A DNA stretch of 64,000 nt. Origin: an uncultured Aquimarina sp. Lineage in GTDB: Bacteria; Bacteroidota; Bacteroidia; Flavobacteriales; Flavobacteriaceae. Position numbers and translations under genes: made by a program. This document shows positions 1-9,235 of the stretch, piece after piece. The stretch's first letter is position 1. The number at the start of each line of letters is the position of its first letter. The notes under the pieces are model-generated. The model saw nothing but the letters and a program-made list of their open reading frames with translations, was not told where the DNA came from and made no database searches. The stretch is from contig CANMTP010000003.1 of assembly GCA_947500845.1 (NCBI GenBank), positions 62,001-126,000 of the forward strand, written 5' to 3'.

Positions 1-1224
1 ACTTTCTTCAAAAAACTGATACGCTGCAGTAACTTTTATCTTGTCGTAAAGATTACTTCTTGATTTATGAAATACATGAAAGTTTCCCATTCCCCATCTT
101 TGTGGTCCATAAAACCATTCTGCGGATCTTAAATTCCCATCTCGGCGTCTAATCAAACGATCATATCTTGGGTAATCTGAAGTCTCTGAATATATAAGTC
201 CCACACTGAAATCCCATTTTTCGTTGGGTGTAAAATGTATCTTTTGTAATAGATTTATTTGATTATATCCTGTAAAAACCTGCTCTTTGGGATCTGAATT
301 TTGAACTATTATATCTTCACCGTTAACTGTCGCCACGTATTCAGTGCGCAAATAATCATCAGGACCGTGACTCCCCATTTTCAAATCATCAAAATCAGTA
401 TAACTTACACTAGTTAAAAACGCCCATTTTTCTAAGCCTATATTAAAATCTATGTGACCTGTCATCTCGTTGCTTGCACTGGCATATCTCACCAAAGCAC
501 TACCGCTTACATGATTTTCATCTCTAATCGCAAATTTAGGTTGTACCGTATAAAAATTCATGACTCCCCCTATCGCATCGCTACCATACACAACAGACCC
601 CGGACCTAAGATTACTTCTGTTCTATCCACCGTAAAAGGATCTATAGATATAACGTTTTGTACATTTCCTCCTCTAAAAATTGCAGTATTCATGCGAACA
701 CCATCGACAGTGAGCAATAACCTATTGGTAGAAAAACCTCTTATGATGGGACTACCCCCTCCTAATTGACTCTTTTGAATAAATACCTGACCGCTACTTT
801 GCAATAAATCTGCAGATGTTTGTGGTGTGGCAATGGCAATGTCTTCAGAAGATAGACTTACTATTTTCTGAGGGATATCTTTTTTATCCTGTTCCCATTT
901 GGATACCGAAATCACAACTTCAGACAGTTGATTTTGATCCTCTTCGAGGTGCATTATATAACGTGATTCGATCAATTCTGACTTTAAAATAGAAATAGGC
1001 GTATGAAGACTGTGAGTAAAATACAGTATTTCATTATTTGAAAACTCAGCAATATCAGCTTTACCATCAAAGTCGGTAATCACTCTTTTCGACTTTTCCT
1101 TGTTCTCAATTATTACATCTGGAATAGGTGTATCTGACAGTTTTTCAATAACAGTTACTACCTCTTGCGCATTTGCCAGTGGAATAGAAAATAGTATGAG
1201 TAAAACTGAAATAAATGAACGCAT
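1..1224 (-). CDS. TonB-dependent receptor, partial (C-terminus outside window)
   Basis: This is the N-terminal 408 residues of an outer-membrane TonB-dependent receptor; the gene runs off the left edge. The start at 1224 gives a clear signal peptide ending LANA-QE. An approximately 80-residue carboxypeptidase-regulatory-like domain follows, then a plug domain with the typical SEVVIS lead-in, GGGSPIIRGF, LLTVDGVRMN and GPGSVVYGSDAIGGVMNF motifs, then the first barrel strands. The motif MNTAIFRGGNVQNV resembles heme/siderophore-type receptors of Bacteroidota, but the substrate cannot be set from the plug alone. It begins 4 bp after the recO stop, so the two are probably co-transcribed. Family assignment is firm; ligand is unknown. 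Confidence 0.93.
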   Translation of the reverse strand, partial: MRSFISVLLILFSIPLANAQEVVTVIEKLSDTPIPDVIIENKEKSKRVITDFDGKADIAEFSNNEILYFTHSLHTPISILKSELIESRYIMHLEEDQNQLSEVVISVSKWEQDKKDIPQKIVSLSSEDIAIATPQTSADLLQSSGQVFIQKSQLGGGSPIIRGFSTNRLLLTVDGVRMNTAIFRGGNVQNVISIDPFTVDRTEVILGPGSVVYGSDAIGGVMNFYTVQPKFAIRDENHVSGSALVRYASASNEMTGHIDFNIGLEKWAFLTSVSYTDFDDLKMGSHGPDDYLRTEYVATVNGEDIIVQNSDPKEQVFTGYNQINLLQKIHFTPNEKWDFSVGLIYSETSDYPRYDRLIRRRDGNLRSAEWFYGPQRWGMGNFHVFHKSRSNLYDKIKVTAAYQFFEES

Positions 1225-1228
1225 TATT

Positions 1229-1948
1229 TTACTTAAAAATTTCGCTTAGTACCGAAAGTGATTTTGGTTTCTTAAAACCGTGCAAATGTAGTTCAAAATA
1301 TACTAACAGCATAGCTAGAAGCTCACTTCGTGTACCCTTGGATAATCCAATATTCATACTTTCCTCAAATGTTGTGCCTAAAAATTCTTTGAATTTTGAT
1401 ATATGCATACCGCTAACACAATGGATGTTGGTTCCAGATGCCTGAAAAACACCTTCTTGCAAGTTAAAGTACTCATGTTCTGTCACAGATGTGTCTGGAA
1501 AAAAACCTAAATATTGGGTAAGCTTAATAAGAAATGTAATATGAAAATTTGCAATAGTATCGTTAGCATCTAACCATAGTAGGGCGGTCTCCAGGTATTC
1601 GAACAAATCCGCATTCTCCTCTTCTTCTTGTATTGAGCTTTTAAGAATATCTGAAATAAAGAAAACTAAAGAACTTTTTATAAAATCTGTATGCAGGGTA
1701 TTGTAATGTGTTACTACCTTAGCGTCTTTAATTCTTTCTAACGTTCCTTTATTTTTATGAACAGCTTCAATCTCTAAAATCATGAGCGGTTGAAAAAAAG
1801 AAGAACGTATTTTTCCTTTTTTTGATTTTAGCACCCCTCTTTGCAAATATGATCGAAGTCCACTGTTCTTGGTAAAAAGAGTAACAATTAAGTCTGCTTC
1901 ACCATAACGCAAAGAGTGTATTACAATAGCTTTAGAATTGATAATCAT
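1229..1948 (-). CDS. recO: DNA repair protein RecO
   Basis: RecO (239 residues, usual length) acts in the RecFOR pathway: it binds single-stranded DNA and SSB, anneals complementary strands and helps load RecA at gaps. The sequence opens with the characteristic OB-fold N-domain (MIINSKAIVIHSLRYGEAD, then LVTLFTKNSG and the conserved RGVLKSKKGK basic stretch). A helical C-domain follows. The zinc-finger cysteines found in some RecO proteins are absent, as is common in this phylum. The gene is followed after 4 bp by a TonB-dependent receptor and preceded by a GNAT gene after a 30-bp gap, suggesting a shared transcript. Confidence 0.95.
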   Translation of the reverse strand: MIINSKAIVIHSLRYGEADLIVTLFTKNSGLRSYLQRGVLKSKKGKIRSSFFQPLMILEIEAVHKNKGTLERIKDAKVVTHYNTLHTDFIKSSLVFFISDILKSSIQEEEENADLFEYLETALLWLDANDTIANFHITFLIKLTQYLGFFPDTSVTEHEYFNLQEGVFQASGTNIHCVSGMHISKFKEFLGTTFEESMNIGLSKGTRSELLAMLLVYFELHLHGFKKPKSLSVLSEIFK

Positions 1949-1978
1949 TTAAACCATACTATAATTAAAAAGATACTC

Positions 1979-2548
1979 TTAATGGTTAAGAACTGAGTCA
2001 TTCATGTCAAAAGCGAGTCCGAGATATTCATTTTCGTTGAATATAAATTCGTCTATTATTTCCCATCCTAATTTTTTGGTATGTGCCTTTTCTGAAATCT
2101 TATTGACTTTATTGATAAATGTAATACTAATTGGATATTTTTTAAGAAACTCTAGTCTCATTTCTTCAAAAATTGAATTTAAGAGTCCTCTACCCCTATA
2201 ACTCGTATCGATGCAAATAGGTCCATATTGAAAGCTATTTTTTGTGGTAATACTTTCTCCTTTAAAGGATAAACCAGGGAAACGAGATACCATAAAATTA
2301 AAAATATCCCACTGCTTGAAATACTCCCAGTCTCCTGCATAAACATATGCCACTATTTCTTGATCCTTTTCAGCTACGAAAAGTCCCTTTTGCGTAATTA
2401 TTATTTCCTTAATTTGATTTTTGGTAAAAGGTGTGGTTACAAATCCATTTTTTCGTTCTTCCTTAGAGAGTTTACTGTACAAGTTTTTTTCCTGCAGCAA
2501 TAACACTCCTTCTATATCTGATTCATTTCCTATTCTTGTTTTGATCAT
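1979..2548 (-). CDS. GNAT family N-acetyltransferase
   Basis: A 189-residue protein of the GCN5-related acetyltransferase superfamily, transferring an acetyl group from acetyl-CoA to an unknown amine. The acetyl-CoA pyrophosphate-binding motif A is visible at about residues 108-125 (ICIDTSYRGRGLLNSIF, with R-x-G-x-G/L as RGRGLL). Motif B is weaker, around residues 145-165 (NKISEKAHTKKLGWE). The start codon overlaps the stop of the upstream DUF4136 lipoprotein gene by 4 bp (ATGA), so translation is probably coupled. Neighbours give no clear hint of the substrate. Family call firm, function unknown. Confidence 0.85.
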   Translation of the reverse strand: MIKTRIGNESDIEGVLLLQEKNLYSKLSKEERKNGFVTTPFTKNQIKEIIITQKGLFVAEKDQEIVAYVYAGDWEYFKQWDIFNFMVSRFPGLSFKGESITTKNSFQYGPICIDTSYRGRGLLNSIFEEMRLEFLKKYPISITFINKVNKISEKAHTKKLGWEIIDEFIFNENEYLGLAFDMNDSVLNH

Positions 2549-3075
2549 TTTTTCTTTTGAGGAGGATATTTCGCTAAAGATTTTTCAACAAGTCTCTGAA
2601 AAAACAGAGTTCGCTTTTCTGGAGAGGAGTTGGTATAAAATCGTTTTCTGGTTATAGCCTGCCAAACCAGCGCATCTTTTTTTACATCAACAAAATCAAA
2701 CGTAAGTTCTAGATAGGTTTGTGGTCCCCCTAAAGGAATGTTACCACCAACTCCTACGTTTACACCTCTGCCACCGCCTCCACCAAGACCTACACCCAGA
2801 TTGCTGTTAGACGCCTCTTTGGTAAAGACTGTTTCAAAATTAACGTATATATCAGGAGTTTCAGATTTGATCAAGCCTTTCGCTTTCATTGCAGCTTCTG
2901 TAGCTGATAACAACCGTTTTTGATCAATATCACTAAGCCCAGAATTCATCTCAGGAAAAAAAGCATACGTTTGGTATGAAGCAAAGTCTTGTTGCTCATC
3001 ATAATCATAGACAATATTTACAGTACCGCAAGAGGTTGACAATACTATTAATAACGAAAAAGCAATTTGCCTCAT
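2545..3075 (-). CDS. DUF4136 domain lipoprotein
   Basis: A 176-residue predicted lipoprotein. The N-terminus is a lipoprotein signal with Cys16 (VLSTSC-GT). The body matches the DUF4136 pattern common in Bacteroidota: an early YDYDEQQDFASYQTYAFF stretch, a helical segment, DIYVNFE, then a Gly-rich insert (residues about 94-117) and a closing strand pair ending in a Lys-rich tail. It is likely anchored to a periplasmic-facing membrane; its role is unknown. It overlaps the downstream GNAT gene by 4 bp. A plausible promoter lies just upstream (TTTG near 3116-3119 and TATTTTTA at 3092-3099 on the minus strand). Confidence 0.85.
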   Translation of the reverse strand: MRQIAFSLLIVLSTSCGTVNIVYDYDEQQDFASYQTYAFFPEMNSGLSDIDQKRLLSATEAAMKAKGLIKSETPDIYVNFETVFTKEASNSNLGVGLGGGGGRGVNVGVGGNIPLGGPQTYLELTFDFVDVKKDALVWQAITRKRFYTNSSPEKRTLFFQRLVEKSLAKYPPQKKK

Positions 3076-3091
3076 AAGCTAAGTTTTACTA

Positions 3092-3119
3092 TAAAAATAC
3101 GGAACAAAACGATATCAAA
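3092..3119 (-). promoter_or_regulatory. putative promoter of the DUF4136 gene
   Basis: On the minus strand, TTTG (3116-3119) is followed after 16 nt by TATTTTTA (3092-3099), close to the Bacteroidota -33 TTTG / -7 TAnnTTTG consensus and about 20 bp upstream of the start codon at 3075. It rests on pattern matching only. Confidence 0.4.
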
Positions 3120-3139
3120 GCCATTTTAAAGTCCAGTAA

Positions 3140-3182
3140 AAACGAAAAAAGCCATTCAAAACAAAAATTTGAACGGCTTTTG
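3140..3182 (-). terminator. Rho-independent terminator of gdhA
   Basis: Inverted repeat AAAAGCC-A-TTCAAA (3147-3160) / TTTGAA-C-GGCTTTT (3168-3181) forms a 13-bp stem with one internal mismatch and a 7-nt loop. Read on the minus strand it is followed by a T-rich run, 26 bp after the gdhA stop. Confidence 0.8.
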
Positions 3183-3207
3183 ATCATCAAATGTGATATG
3201 GTATTCT

Positions 3208-4554
<1,347 letters not shown>

Positions 4555-4599
4555 TTAAAAGGATTAATAGATTCTTATTTGATAACTAAAATTACGACT

Positions 4600-4607
4600 C
4601 AAAGATA
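4600..4607 (-). promoter_or_regulatory. putative -7 box of gdhA
   Basis: TATCTTTG on the minus strand is an exact match to the Bacteroidota TAnnTTTG -7 element, 49 bp upstream of the gdhA start codon. The -33 element is not clear. Confidence 0.45.
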
Positions 4608-4654
4608 TGATATTCTCAAAATATTAAGTCTATTTTTTTAAATTTAATAACAGG

Positions 4655-5794
4655 TCATCCAATGGCTTGTTCAAGATCTGCAATGAGATCATCAACATCC
4701 TCGATACCCACACTTAATCGTATTAAAGCATCCACTACTCCGGTCTTTTCGCGTTCTTCTTTTGGAATTGATGCATGTGTCATACTAGCAGGATGTCCTG
4801 CAAGGCTCTCAACACCACCCAAGGATTCTGCCAAAGTAAAAATCTTTAAGTTTTCGACGATCTTAATAGCCTTCTCATAATCACTTCCCTTGGTAACAAA
4901 CGAGATCATACCCCCAAACCCATCCATTTGATCTTTGGCGATGTTGTGATTGGGATGATCTTCAAAACCGGGCCAGTAAACTTTTTCAATTTTAGGATGC
5001 TGCTTCAGGTATTTTGCTATAGCTTCTCCGTTCTCACAATGGCGTTGCATGCGAATGTGCAAGGTTTTGATTCCTCTTAAAGCCAAGAAGCTATCCTGTG
5101 GCCCACAAACGGCACCACTTGCATTCTGAATAAAGTATAACTTTTCTGCAATTTTTTCATCTTTTACGATCAAAGCGCCCATGACCAAATCACTATGACC
5201 TCCAATATATTTTGTAGCACTATGCATTACTATATCAGCACCAAGATCCAAAGGTCTCTGTAAATATGGCGTAGCAAAAGTGTTATCTACAGCGAGCAGC
5301 AGATTGTGCTTTTTCGATACTTCTGCCATTGCCTTAATGTCGATAATATTCATCATTGGATTGGTGGGCGTTTCTACCCAAATCAATTTTGTGTTATCAT
5401 TAACATAGCTAGCCACTTTATCTTCATTTTCCATGCCGATAAAGTGAAACTTAATTCCGAAATCCTCGAAAATTTTGGTAAATAAACGATACGTCCCACC
5501 ATATAAATCATTGGTAGAAATTACCTCATCACCGGGTTTCAACAATTTAATTACTGCATCAATAGCAGCCAGGCCAGAAGCAAAAGCTAATCCAAATTTT
5601 CCGTTCTCGATACTGGCCAGTGAGTTTTCTAATGCTTTCCTGGTAGGGTTATGCGTTCTACTATATTCAAATCCTTTGTGGCCCCCGGGGGTCGTTTGGG
5701 CATATGTTGAAGTTTGATAAATTGGAGGCATTACTGCACCATATGCAGGATCGTGTTCCTGGCCTCCGTGTATTGTTTTTGTATTAAATTTCAT
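4655..5794 (-). CDS. metB: cystathionine gamma-synthase (PLP-dependent)
   Basis: A 379-residue Cys/Met-metabolism PLP enzyme of the trans-sulfuration family. It probably makes cystathionine from an O-acylated homoserine and cysteine for methionine synthesis. The cofactor lysine is K195 in SATKYIGGHSD; the substrate/PLP region ETPTNPMMNI and AVDNTFATPYLQRP are typical. EYSRTHNPTR near residue 44 supplies the conserved Tyr/Arg that bind the phosphate of the neighbouring subunit. Cystathionine gamma-lyase and O-acetylhomoserine sulfhydrylase are close relatives and cannot be fully excluded without a tree. It lies 103 bp upstream of gdhA in the same direction and diverges from the DUF3298 gene. 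Confidence 0.88.
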   Translation of the reverse strand: MKFNTKTIHGGQEHDPAYGAVMPPIYQTSTYAQTTPGGHKGFEYSRTHNPTRKALENSLASIENGKFGLAFASGLAAIDAVIKLLKPGDEVISTNDLYGGTYRLFTKIFEDFGIKFHFIGMENEDKVASYVNDNTKLIWVETPTNPMMNIIDIKAMAEVSKKHNLLLAVDNTFATPYLQRPLDLGADIVMHSATKYIGGHSDLVMGALIVKDEKIAEKLYFIQNASGAVCGPQDSFLALRGIKTLHIRMQRHCENGEAIAKYLKQHPKIEKVYWPGFEDHPNHNIAKDQMDGFGGMISFVTKGSDYEKAIKIVENLKIFTLAESLGGVESLAGHPASMTHASIPKEEREKTGVVDALIRLSVGIEDVDDLIADLEQAIG

Positions 5795-5855
5795 TTAGAT
5801 CTTAATTTTTGACAAGAAAAAAATAACTTGCTTGTTTTTATGTTAAAAAACTGAG

Positions 5856-5863
5856 CAAATGTA
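5856..5863 (-). promoter_or_regulatory. putative -7 box of metB
   Basis: TACATTTG on the minus strand fits TAnnTTTG, leaving a 5' untranslated region of about 55 nt before the start at 5794. I did not see a recognisable SAM riboswitch in this 114-bp spacer. Confidence 0.4.
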
Positions 5864-5908
5864 TGATTTAATTCGTTCTAATCATATTTCATTAAATATC
5901 TTTAGTAG

Positions 5909-6688
5909 ATGATTAACACAAAAACTAACGTTCCTTTTTGGATAACTTTTGTTATAGGATTTTTCCTGGTGATTACAAGTTGTACTACCGAGGAAGCTTT
6001 CACTTTTGAAAAGCAGAATTTTACGGTCGATTCTTTACTCGACTGCAAGAATATAGAATGTGCTTCAATCGAAATTACCTTATTAAAAATAGTTGAAGAA
6101 ACTCCTGTCGCAGAAAACATTAATCAGGAGATTGAAAGAATGGCATGTTCTGTTTTGAATATTGGCGAAAATGAAACCATGGGAACCCTAAAGGAAGAGG
6201 TCAATCAATTTAACGTATCTTATCAGGAAATCCATGAAAAATTTGGAGATGAGATCCCTCAATATGAAGCCAACATTAATTGTGAACTTGGTTTCGCATG
6301 TAAAAGTTTGATCTCTTTGACCTTGGATTCTTATATATTTACTGGTGGCGCTCATGGCTATGGTAGCCTTTCTTTTCTAAATATAGATACCAAAACCGGT
6401 AAAAGATTAGCAAACAAAGATTTATTTAAGAATTATACCGAATTTGAAAATTATGCCGAAAGAGTGTTTCGATCGACTTTTGAAATTCTTGAAAATGAAG
6501 CTATCAATAGCACTGGTTTCTTTTTTGAAAATGATACATTCACTTTACCAGAGAATATTGGATTTACCGATACTGAAGTTATACTTTATTATAATCCTTA
6601 TGAAATTAGCTCCTATGCCGAAGGACCTGTTGAGATAAAAATAAAAAAAGAAGATGTAGCTTCTTATTTTGCCTTTGATGTTTTATAA
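5909..6688 (+). CDS. DUF3298/RsiV-like domain lipoprotein
   Basis: A 259-residue predicted lipoprotein (signal VITSC with Cys25 as the lipidation site). The body fits the DUF4163-DUF3298 arrangement known from RsiV-like proteins. An N-terminal alpha/beta part runs to about residue 130, then comes the DUF3298 signature TGGAHGYGS (145-153), and the end has LYYNPYEISSYAEGP. In flavobacteria such proteins are free-standing periplasmic lipoproteins rather than anti-sigma factors, and there is no sigma gene next to this one. Biochemical role unknown. Transcribed divergently from metB; its 3' end overlaps the convergent DinB gene by 6 bp. Confidence 0.85.
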   Translation: MINTKTNVPFWITFVIGFFLVITSCTTEEAFTFEKQNFTVDSLLDCKNIECASIEITLLKIVEETPVAENINQEIERMACSVLNIGENETMGTLKEEVNQFNVSYQEIHEKFGDEIPQYEANINCELGFACKSLISLTLDSYIFTGGAHGYGSLSFLNIDTKTGKRLANKDLFKNYTEFENYAERVFRSTFEILENEAINSTGFFFENDTFTLPENIGFTDTEVILYYNPYEISSYAEGPVEIKIKKEDVASYFAFDVL

Positions 6689-7138
6689 CGCTTTCTTTAA
6701 TGCCAAAATATATCCTAAATGAATCCCCTCGTGAAAATTGTTGAAGTTAACAGCATCTTCAAGAGACTTCAACACAAATCCCGTGCTGGTTGGGTACTCC
6801 TGGAAGTTTTTAAACACCCTGACTTCAAGATCTTTTTCGGTTTGATCTAAGGTAGAAAATAATAATGTTTTAATCTTATCTATTTCATTTTGAGATATCG
6901 GTCCTTCAGTTTTGGTTCCTTTTCTGAAAGAATTCACCATTTCCTCATCTATCATCATGGGCAATCCACTCAAGTTATACACCAATAATTGTTGGGTAAC
7001 CACTACATGGGCAATATTCCAGATCAAATTATTTTTAAATCTATCGGGCACGGTATTTAATTGTTCGATAGAATGGTTGTCAAGAATTTTTTCTAGTAAA
7101 CGACGGTTGGTGCGAGTGATTTCTAATTGATGTAGCAT
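6683..7138 (-). CDS. DinB family protein
   Basis: A 151-residue four-helix-bundle protein of the DinB/YfiT superfamily, which includes metal-dependent thiol transferases and damage-inducible proteins. The three metal-ligand histidines typical of the family are visible: H44 in WNIAHVV, and H136 and H140 in NNFHEGIHLGYI. Length matches the family. The exact substrate (for example bacillithiol or another low-molecular-weight thiol) is not deducible. It is convergent with the DUF3298 lipoprotein gene, sharing 6 bp at the 3' ends. Confidence 0.85.
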   Translation of the reverse strand: MLHQLEITRTNRRLLEKILDNHSIEQLNTVPDRFKNNLIWNIAHVVVTQQLLVYNLSGLPMMIDEEMVNSFRKGTKTEGPISQNEIDKIKTLLFSTLDQTEKDLEVRVFKNFQEYPTSTGFVLKSLEDAVNFNNFHEGIHLGYILALKKAL

Positions 7139-7205
7139 GAGTTTCTTAATTTTTAGCCAAAAATATATTTTTAATTGTGAAATGAATTTCCTTTGTGAGG
7201 ATTTT

Positions 7206-7340
7206 TATACTTAAATTTTTTACTAACAAATCCTAAAAATCAAAGTATATGTGCACAGTCACATTGAGCAGAGTCCAGATGTATAAGCCATACGGTTTAT
7301 TTTTATCGACTCCTCCCGAAATGACAAAATAGATTTGCTT
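7206..7340. repeat. degenerate flavobacterial intergenic repeat
   Basis: This 224-bp spacer (7139-7362) holds no gene. It contains TATACTT (7206-7212) / AAGTATA (7243-7249) as an inverted repeat. After that comes a stretch resembling the dispersed CACATTGAGC...GTCGAAATG / CGAAATGAC elements common between flavobacterial genes (CACATTGAGCAGAGTC and CTCCCGAAATGAC are visible). It looks like a decayed non-coding repeat. Confidence 0.4.
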
Positions 7341-7362
7341 TTAAAAATATAAAGAATTTTCT

Positions 7363-7710
7363 ATGAAAAAAATATACCATCTTTCTACTTGTGACACTTG
7401 TAAACGTATCCTAAATGAGTTAAACCCTTCTTCAGAATTTATTTTACAAGAAATAAAGGCAGATGCAATAACCACCACACAAATTGAGGAAATGCAACAC
7501 CTTGCAGGGAGCTACGAAGCTTTATTTAGCAAACGAGCACGATTATATAAAGAGCGTGATCTTAAAAATCAAAATTTATCTGAAGAAGATTATAAAAATC
7601 TTATTCTCGAGCATTATACGTTCTTAAAAAGACCGGTGATTATTGTTGATGATCAAATTTTTATTGGAAACAGCAAAAAAGTGGTCGAGGCAGCACAATC
7701 CGCAATGTAA
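7363..7710 (+). CDS. ArsC/Spx-family protein (arsenate reductase-like)
   Basis: A 115-residue thioredoxin-fold protein of the ArsC/Spx/YffB family. It has the N-terminal CDTC motif (C10, C13) and the conserved C-terminal Arg in LKRPVIIVDDQIFIG. The CxxC pair resembles Spx and YffB more than classical ArsC, which has a single catalytic Cys; no arsenic-resistance genes are nearby. It is therefore more likely a redox or glutathione-linked protein than a true arsenate reductase. The downstream transporter gene starts 4 bp after its stop, suggesting an operon. Confidence 0.85.
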   Translation: MKKIYHLSTCDTCKRILNELNPSSEFILQEIKADAITTTQIEEMQHLAGSYEALFSKRARLYKERDLKNQNLSEEDYKNLILEHYTFLKRPVIIVDDQIFIGNSKKVVEAAQSAM

Positions 7711-7713
7711 CAT

Positions 7714-8607
7714 ATGAGCAAAAGAGCACTAGCACTCATGGCTGCAAGTTTTGTAGCCATCTTTTACAGCGCAAATTATACGATTGCCAAAGATGTGATG
7801 CCCCATTACATAAAACCCTTTGGCTTTATTGTACTGCGTGTTGCAGGTGCATTTTTATTGTTCTGGGCAATTAGTTTTTTGGGGCCTAAAGAAAAAATCG
7901 AGCGCAAAGATTTTGCTCAAATCGCTTTGGCGTCCTTATTTGGAGTAGGGATTAACATGTTAGCCTTTTTTGAAGGCCTAAATCTTACTACCCCTATCAA
8001 TGCCTCTGTTTTAATGGTGACCACCCCCATCATAGTGCTGATATTGGCAGTGATATTTCTCAAAGAAAAAATAAGACTTTTAAAAATAATCGGCGTATTG
8101 ATAGGACTATCGGGAACGCTTTTAATTATATTTTATGGTACAGGTAGTTCTGCCACCGCCACGAATCCAACATTAGGCAATTTTCTCATTTTTGTGAATG
8201 CCACATCGTATGCTTGCTACATTATTGTGGTAAAAAAAATCACTCAAAAGTACCATCCATTTACGTTTATAAAGTGGATGTATGGTTTCGGATTTTTCTT
8301 TGTGTTGCCTTTCGGACTGTCACAATTGCTTGAGATGCAACCAGATGTAATTCCCCTGGTAGGATATTTAAAAATCGGGTATGTAATTGTTTTTGCTACT
8401 TTTGGAACCTATATTCTTAATATTTTTGCCATAAGGGAACTAAAGCCCACCACAGTAGCGGTTTTTATTTATCTCCAACCCATGTTAGCCTCAATATTTG
8501 CTATTGGATTAGGGAAAGACAAATTAGATATGGTTAAAGTGACGGCTACACTCTTAATTTTTTTAGGAGTATATCTGGTGACCAAAAAACCGAAAGAATC
8601 AAACTAA
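7714..8607 (+). CDS. EamA/DMT-family transporter
   Basis: A 297-residue inner-membrane protein of the drug/metabolite transporter superfamily. About ten hydrophobic segments fall into two EamA repeats (roughly 8-137 and 153-288), each ending with the usual amphipathic strand-like close (GVLIGLSGTLLIIF; LLIFLGVYLVTKKPK). The second repeat carries the typical LQPMLASIFAI segment before the last helices. Substrate is unknown; such proteins export amino acids or metabolites. It follows the ArsC/Spx-like gene by 4 bp and its 3' end overlaps the convergent thioesterase gene by 9 bp. Confidence 0.88.
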   Translation: MSKRALALMAASFVAIFYSANYTIAKDVMPHYIKPFGFIVLRVAGAFLLFWAISFLGPKEKIERKDFAQIALASLFGVGINMLAFFEGLNLTTPINASVLMVTTPIIVLILAVIFLKEKIRLLKIIGVLIGLSGTLLIIFYGTGSSATATNPTLGNFLIFVNATSYACYIIVVKKITQKYHPFTFIKWMYGFGFFFVLPFGLSQLLEMQPDVIPLVGYLKIGYVIVFATFGTYILNIFAIRELKPTTVAVFIYLQPMLASIFAIGLGKDKLDMVKVTATLLIFLGVYLVTKKPKESN

Positions 8608-9075
8608 ATCTACTGGTTTTTTACTAAATCTTCGTGTATCTTCTTTGGTAAGTATTCTAAAATCCTTCGGGCGTTCAATTTTGTCTAAAATTTTACGCAT
8701 TTCTTCTGGTAATGGTATTAGTTTTCGAGTACCTAGATCTAACCATGCACCCATCATTTCACACTGTGCAAAATTCCTTCCCTTATGATCATAAAAGTAA
8801 TGTCTGAATTCATAAAACATACCATCTTCACTCAAGCCAGAAATCTCTAGAGAAACTTTTACCGGCCTACCATAAAAAATTTCTTTAAAGTAGTAAATAT
8901 GTTCATAAAAGACTACGGGACCAATATTAAATGTACCTAACAAACGCTGATCAAATCCACTTTCTGATAAAAATGACATACGAGTGTGGGCTGCAAATTC
9001 TATATACGATTTATTGGCCAAATGGCGATTTGCGTCGATATCATTCCATCTAATTTCAAAATCTTTTATGTACAT
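8599..9075 (-). CDS. acyl-CoA thioesterase, hotdog fold
   Basis: A 158-residue single hotdog-fold protein resembling the 4-hydroxybenzoyl-CoA/YbgC-type thioesterases that hydrolyse acyl-CoA or acyl-ACP. The catalytic-Asp region is FEIRWNDIDANRHLANKSY, with the long hotdog helix beginning at YIEFAAHTRMSFL. Later strands carry FYGRPVKVSLEISG and AQCEMMGAWLDLGTRKL. The natural substrate is unknown. Upstream is a short spacer with an exact TAnnTTTG box and a long perfect palindrome (listed separately), so this gene is probably individually regulated. Confidence 0.87.
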   Translation of the reverse strand: MYIKDFEIRWNDIDANRHLANKSYIEFAAHTRMSFLSESGFDQRLLGTFNIGPVVFYEHIYYFKEIFYGRPVKVSLEISGLSEDGMFYEFRHYFYDHKGRNFAQCEMMGAWLDLGTRKLIPLPEEMRKILDKIERPKDFRILTKEDTRRFSKKPVDLV

Positions 9076-9094
9076 ACCCTTTGTTTTAGAATCA

Positions 9095-9132
9095 CAAAAT
9101 TACAAAAGATTTTATTATGCATGCATAATAAA
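9095..9132 (-). promoter_or_regulatory. 22-bp perfect palindrome plus -7 box upstream of the thioesterase gene
   Basis: A perfect palindrome spans 9111-9132 (half-site TTTATTATGCA). Reading the minus strand, exactly 8 nt separate it from TAATTTTG (plus-strand 9095-9102), a perfect TAnnTTTG -7 box, 20 bp upstream of the start at 9075. The position would cover the -33 region, so an operator for a dimeric regulator is the simplest reading. The divergent aldo/keto reductase gene starts 104 bp away and may be co-regulated. Confidence 0.5.
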
Positions 9133-9235
9133 GTACAGTCTTGTCTCTTAACATAATGCTAATTAACTTTTATGTAACACCAAGAATCTTGTAATCAAAT
9201 ATTTATCAAAGTATCTTAAAAGAAAAATTTACACA

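Noticed and set aside
5795..5908. SAM riboswitch upstream of metB
   Set aside because: The 114-bp spacer is AT-rich without recognisable riboswitch core motifs or terminator switch.
7363..7710. Arsenic resistance function for the ArsC-like protein
   Set aside because: The CxxC pair and lack of ars genes nearby fit Spx/YffB-like redox proteins better.
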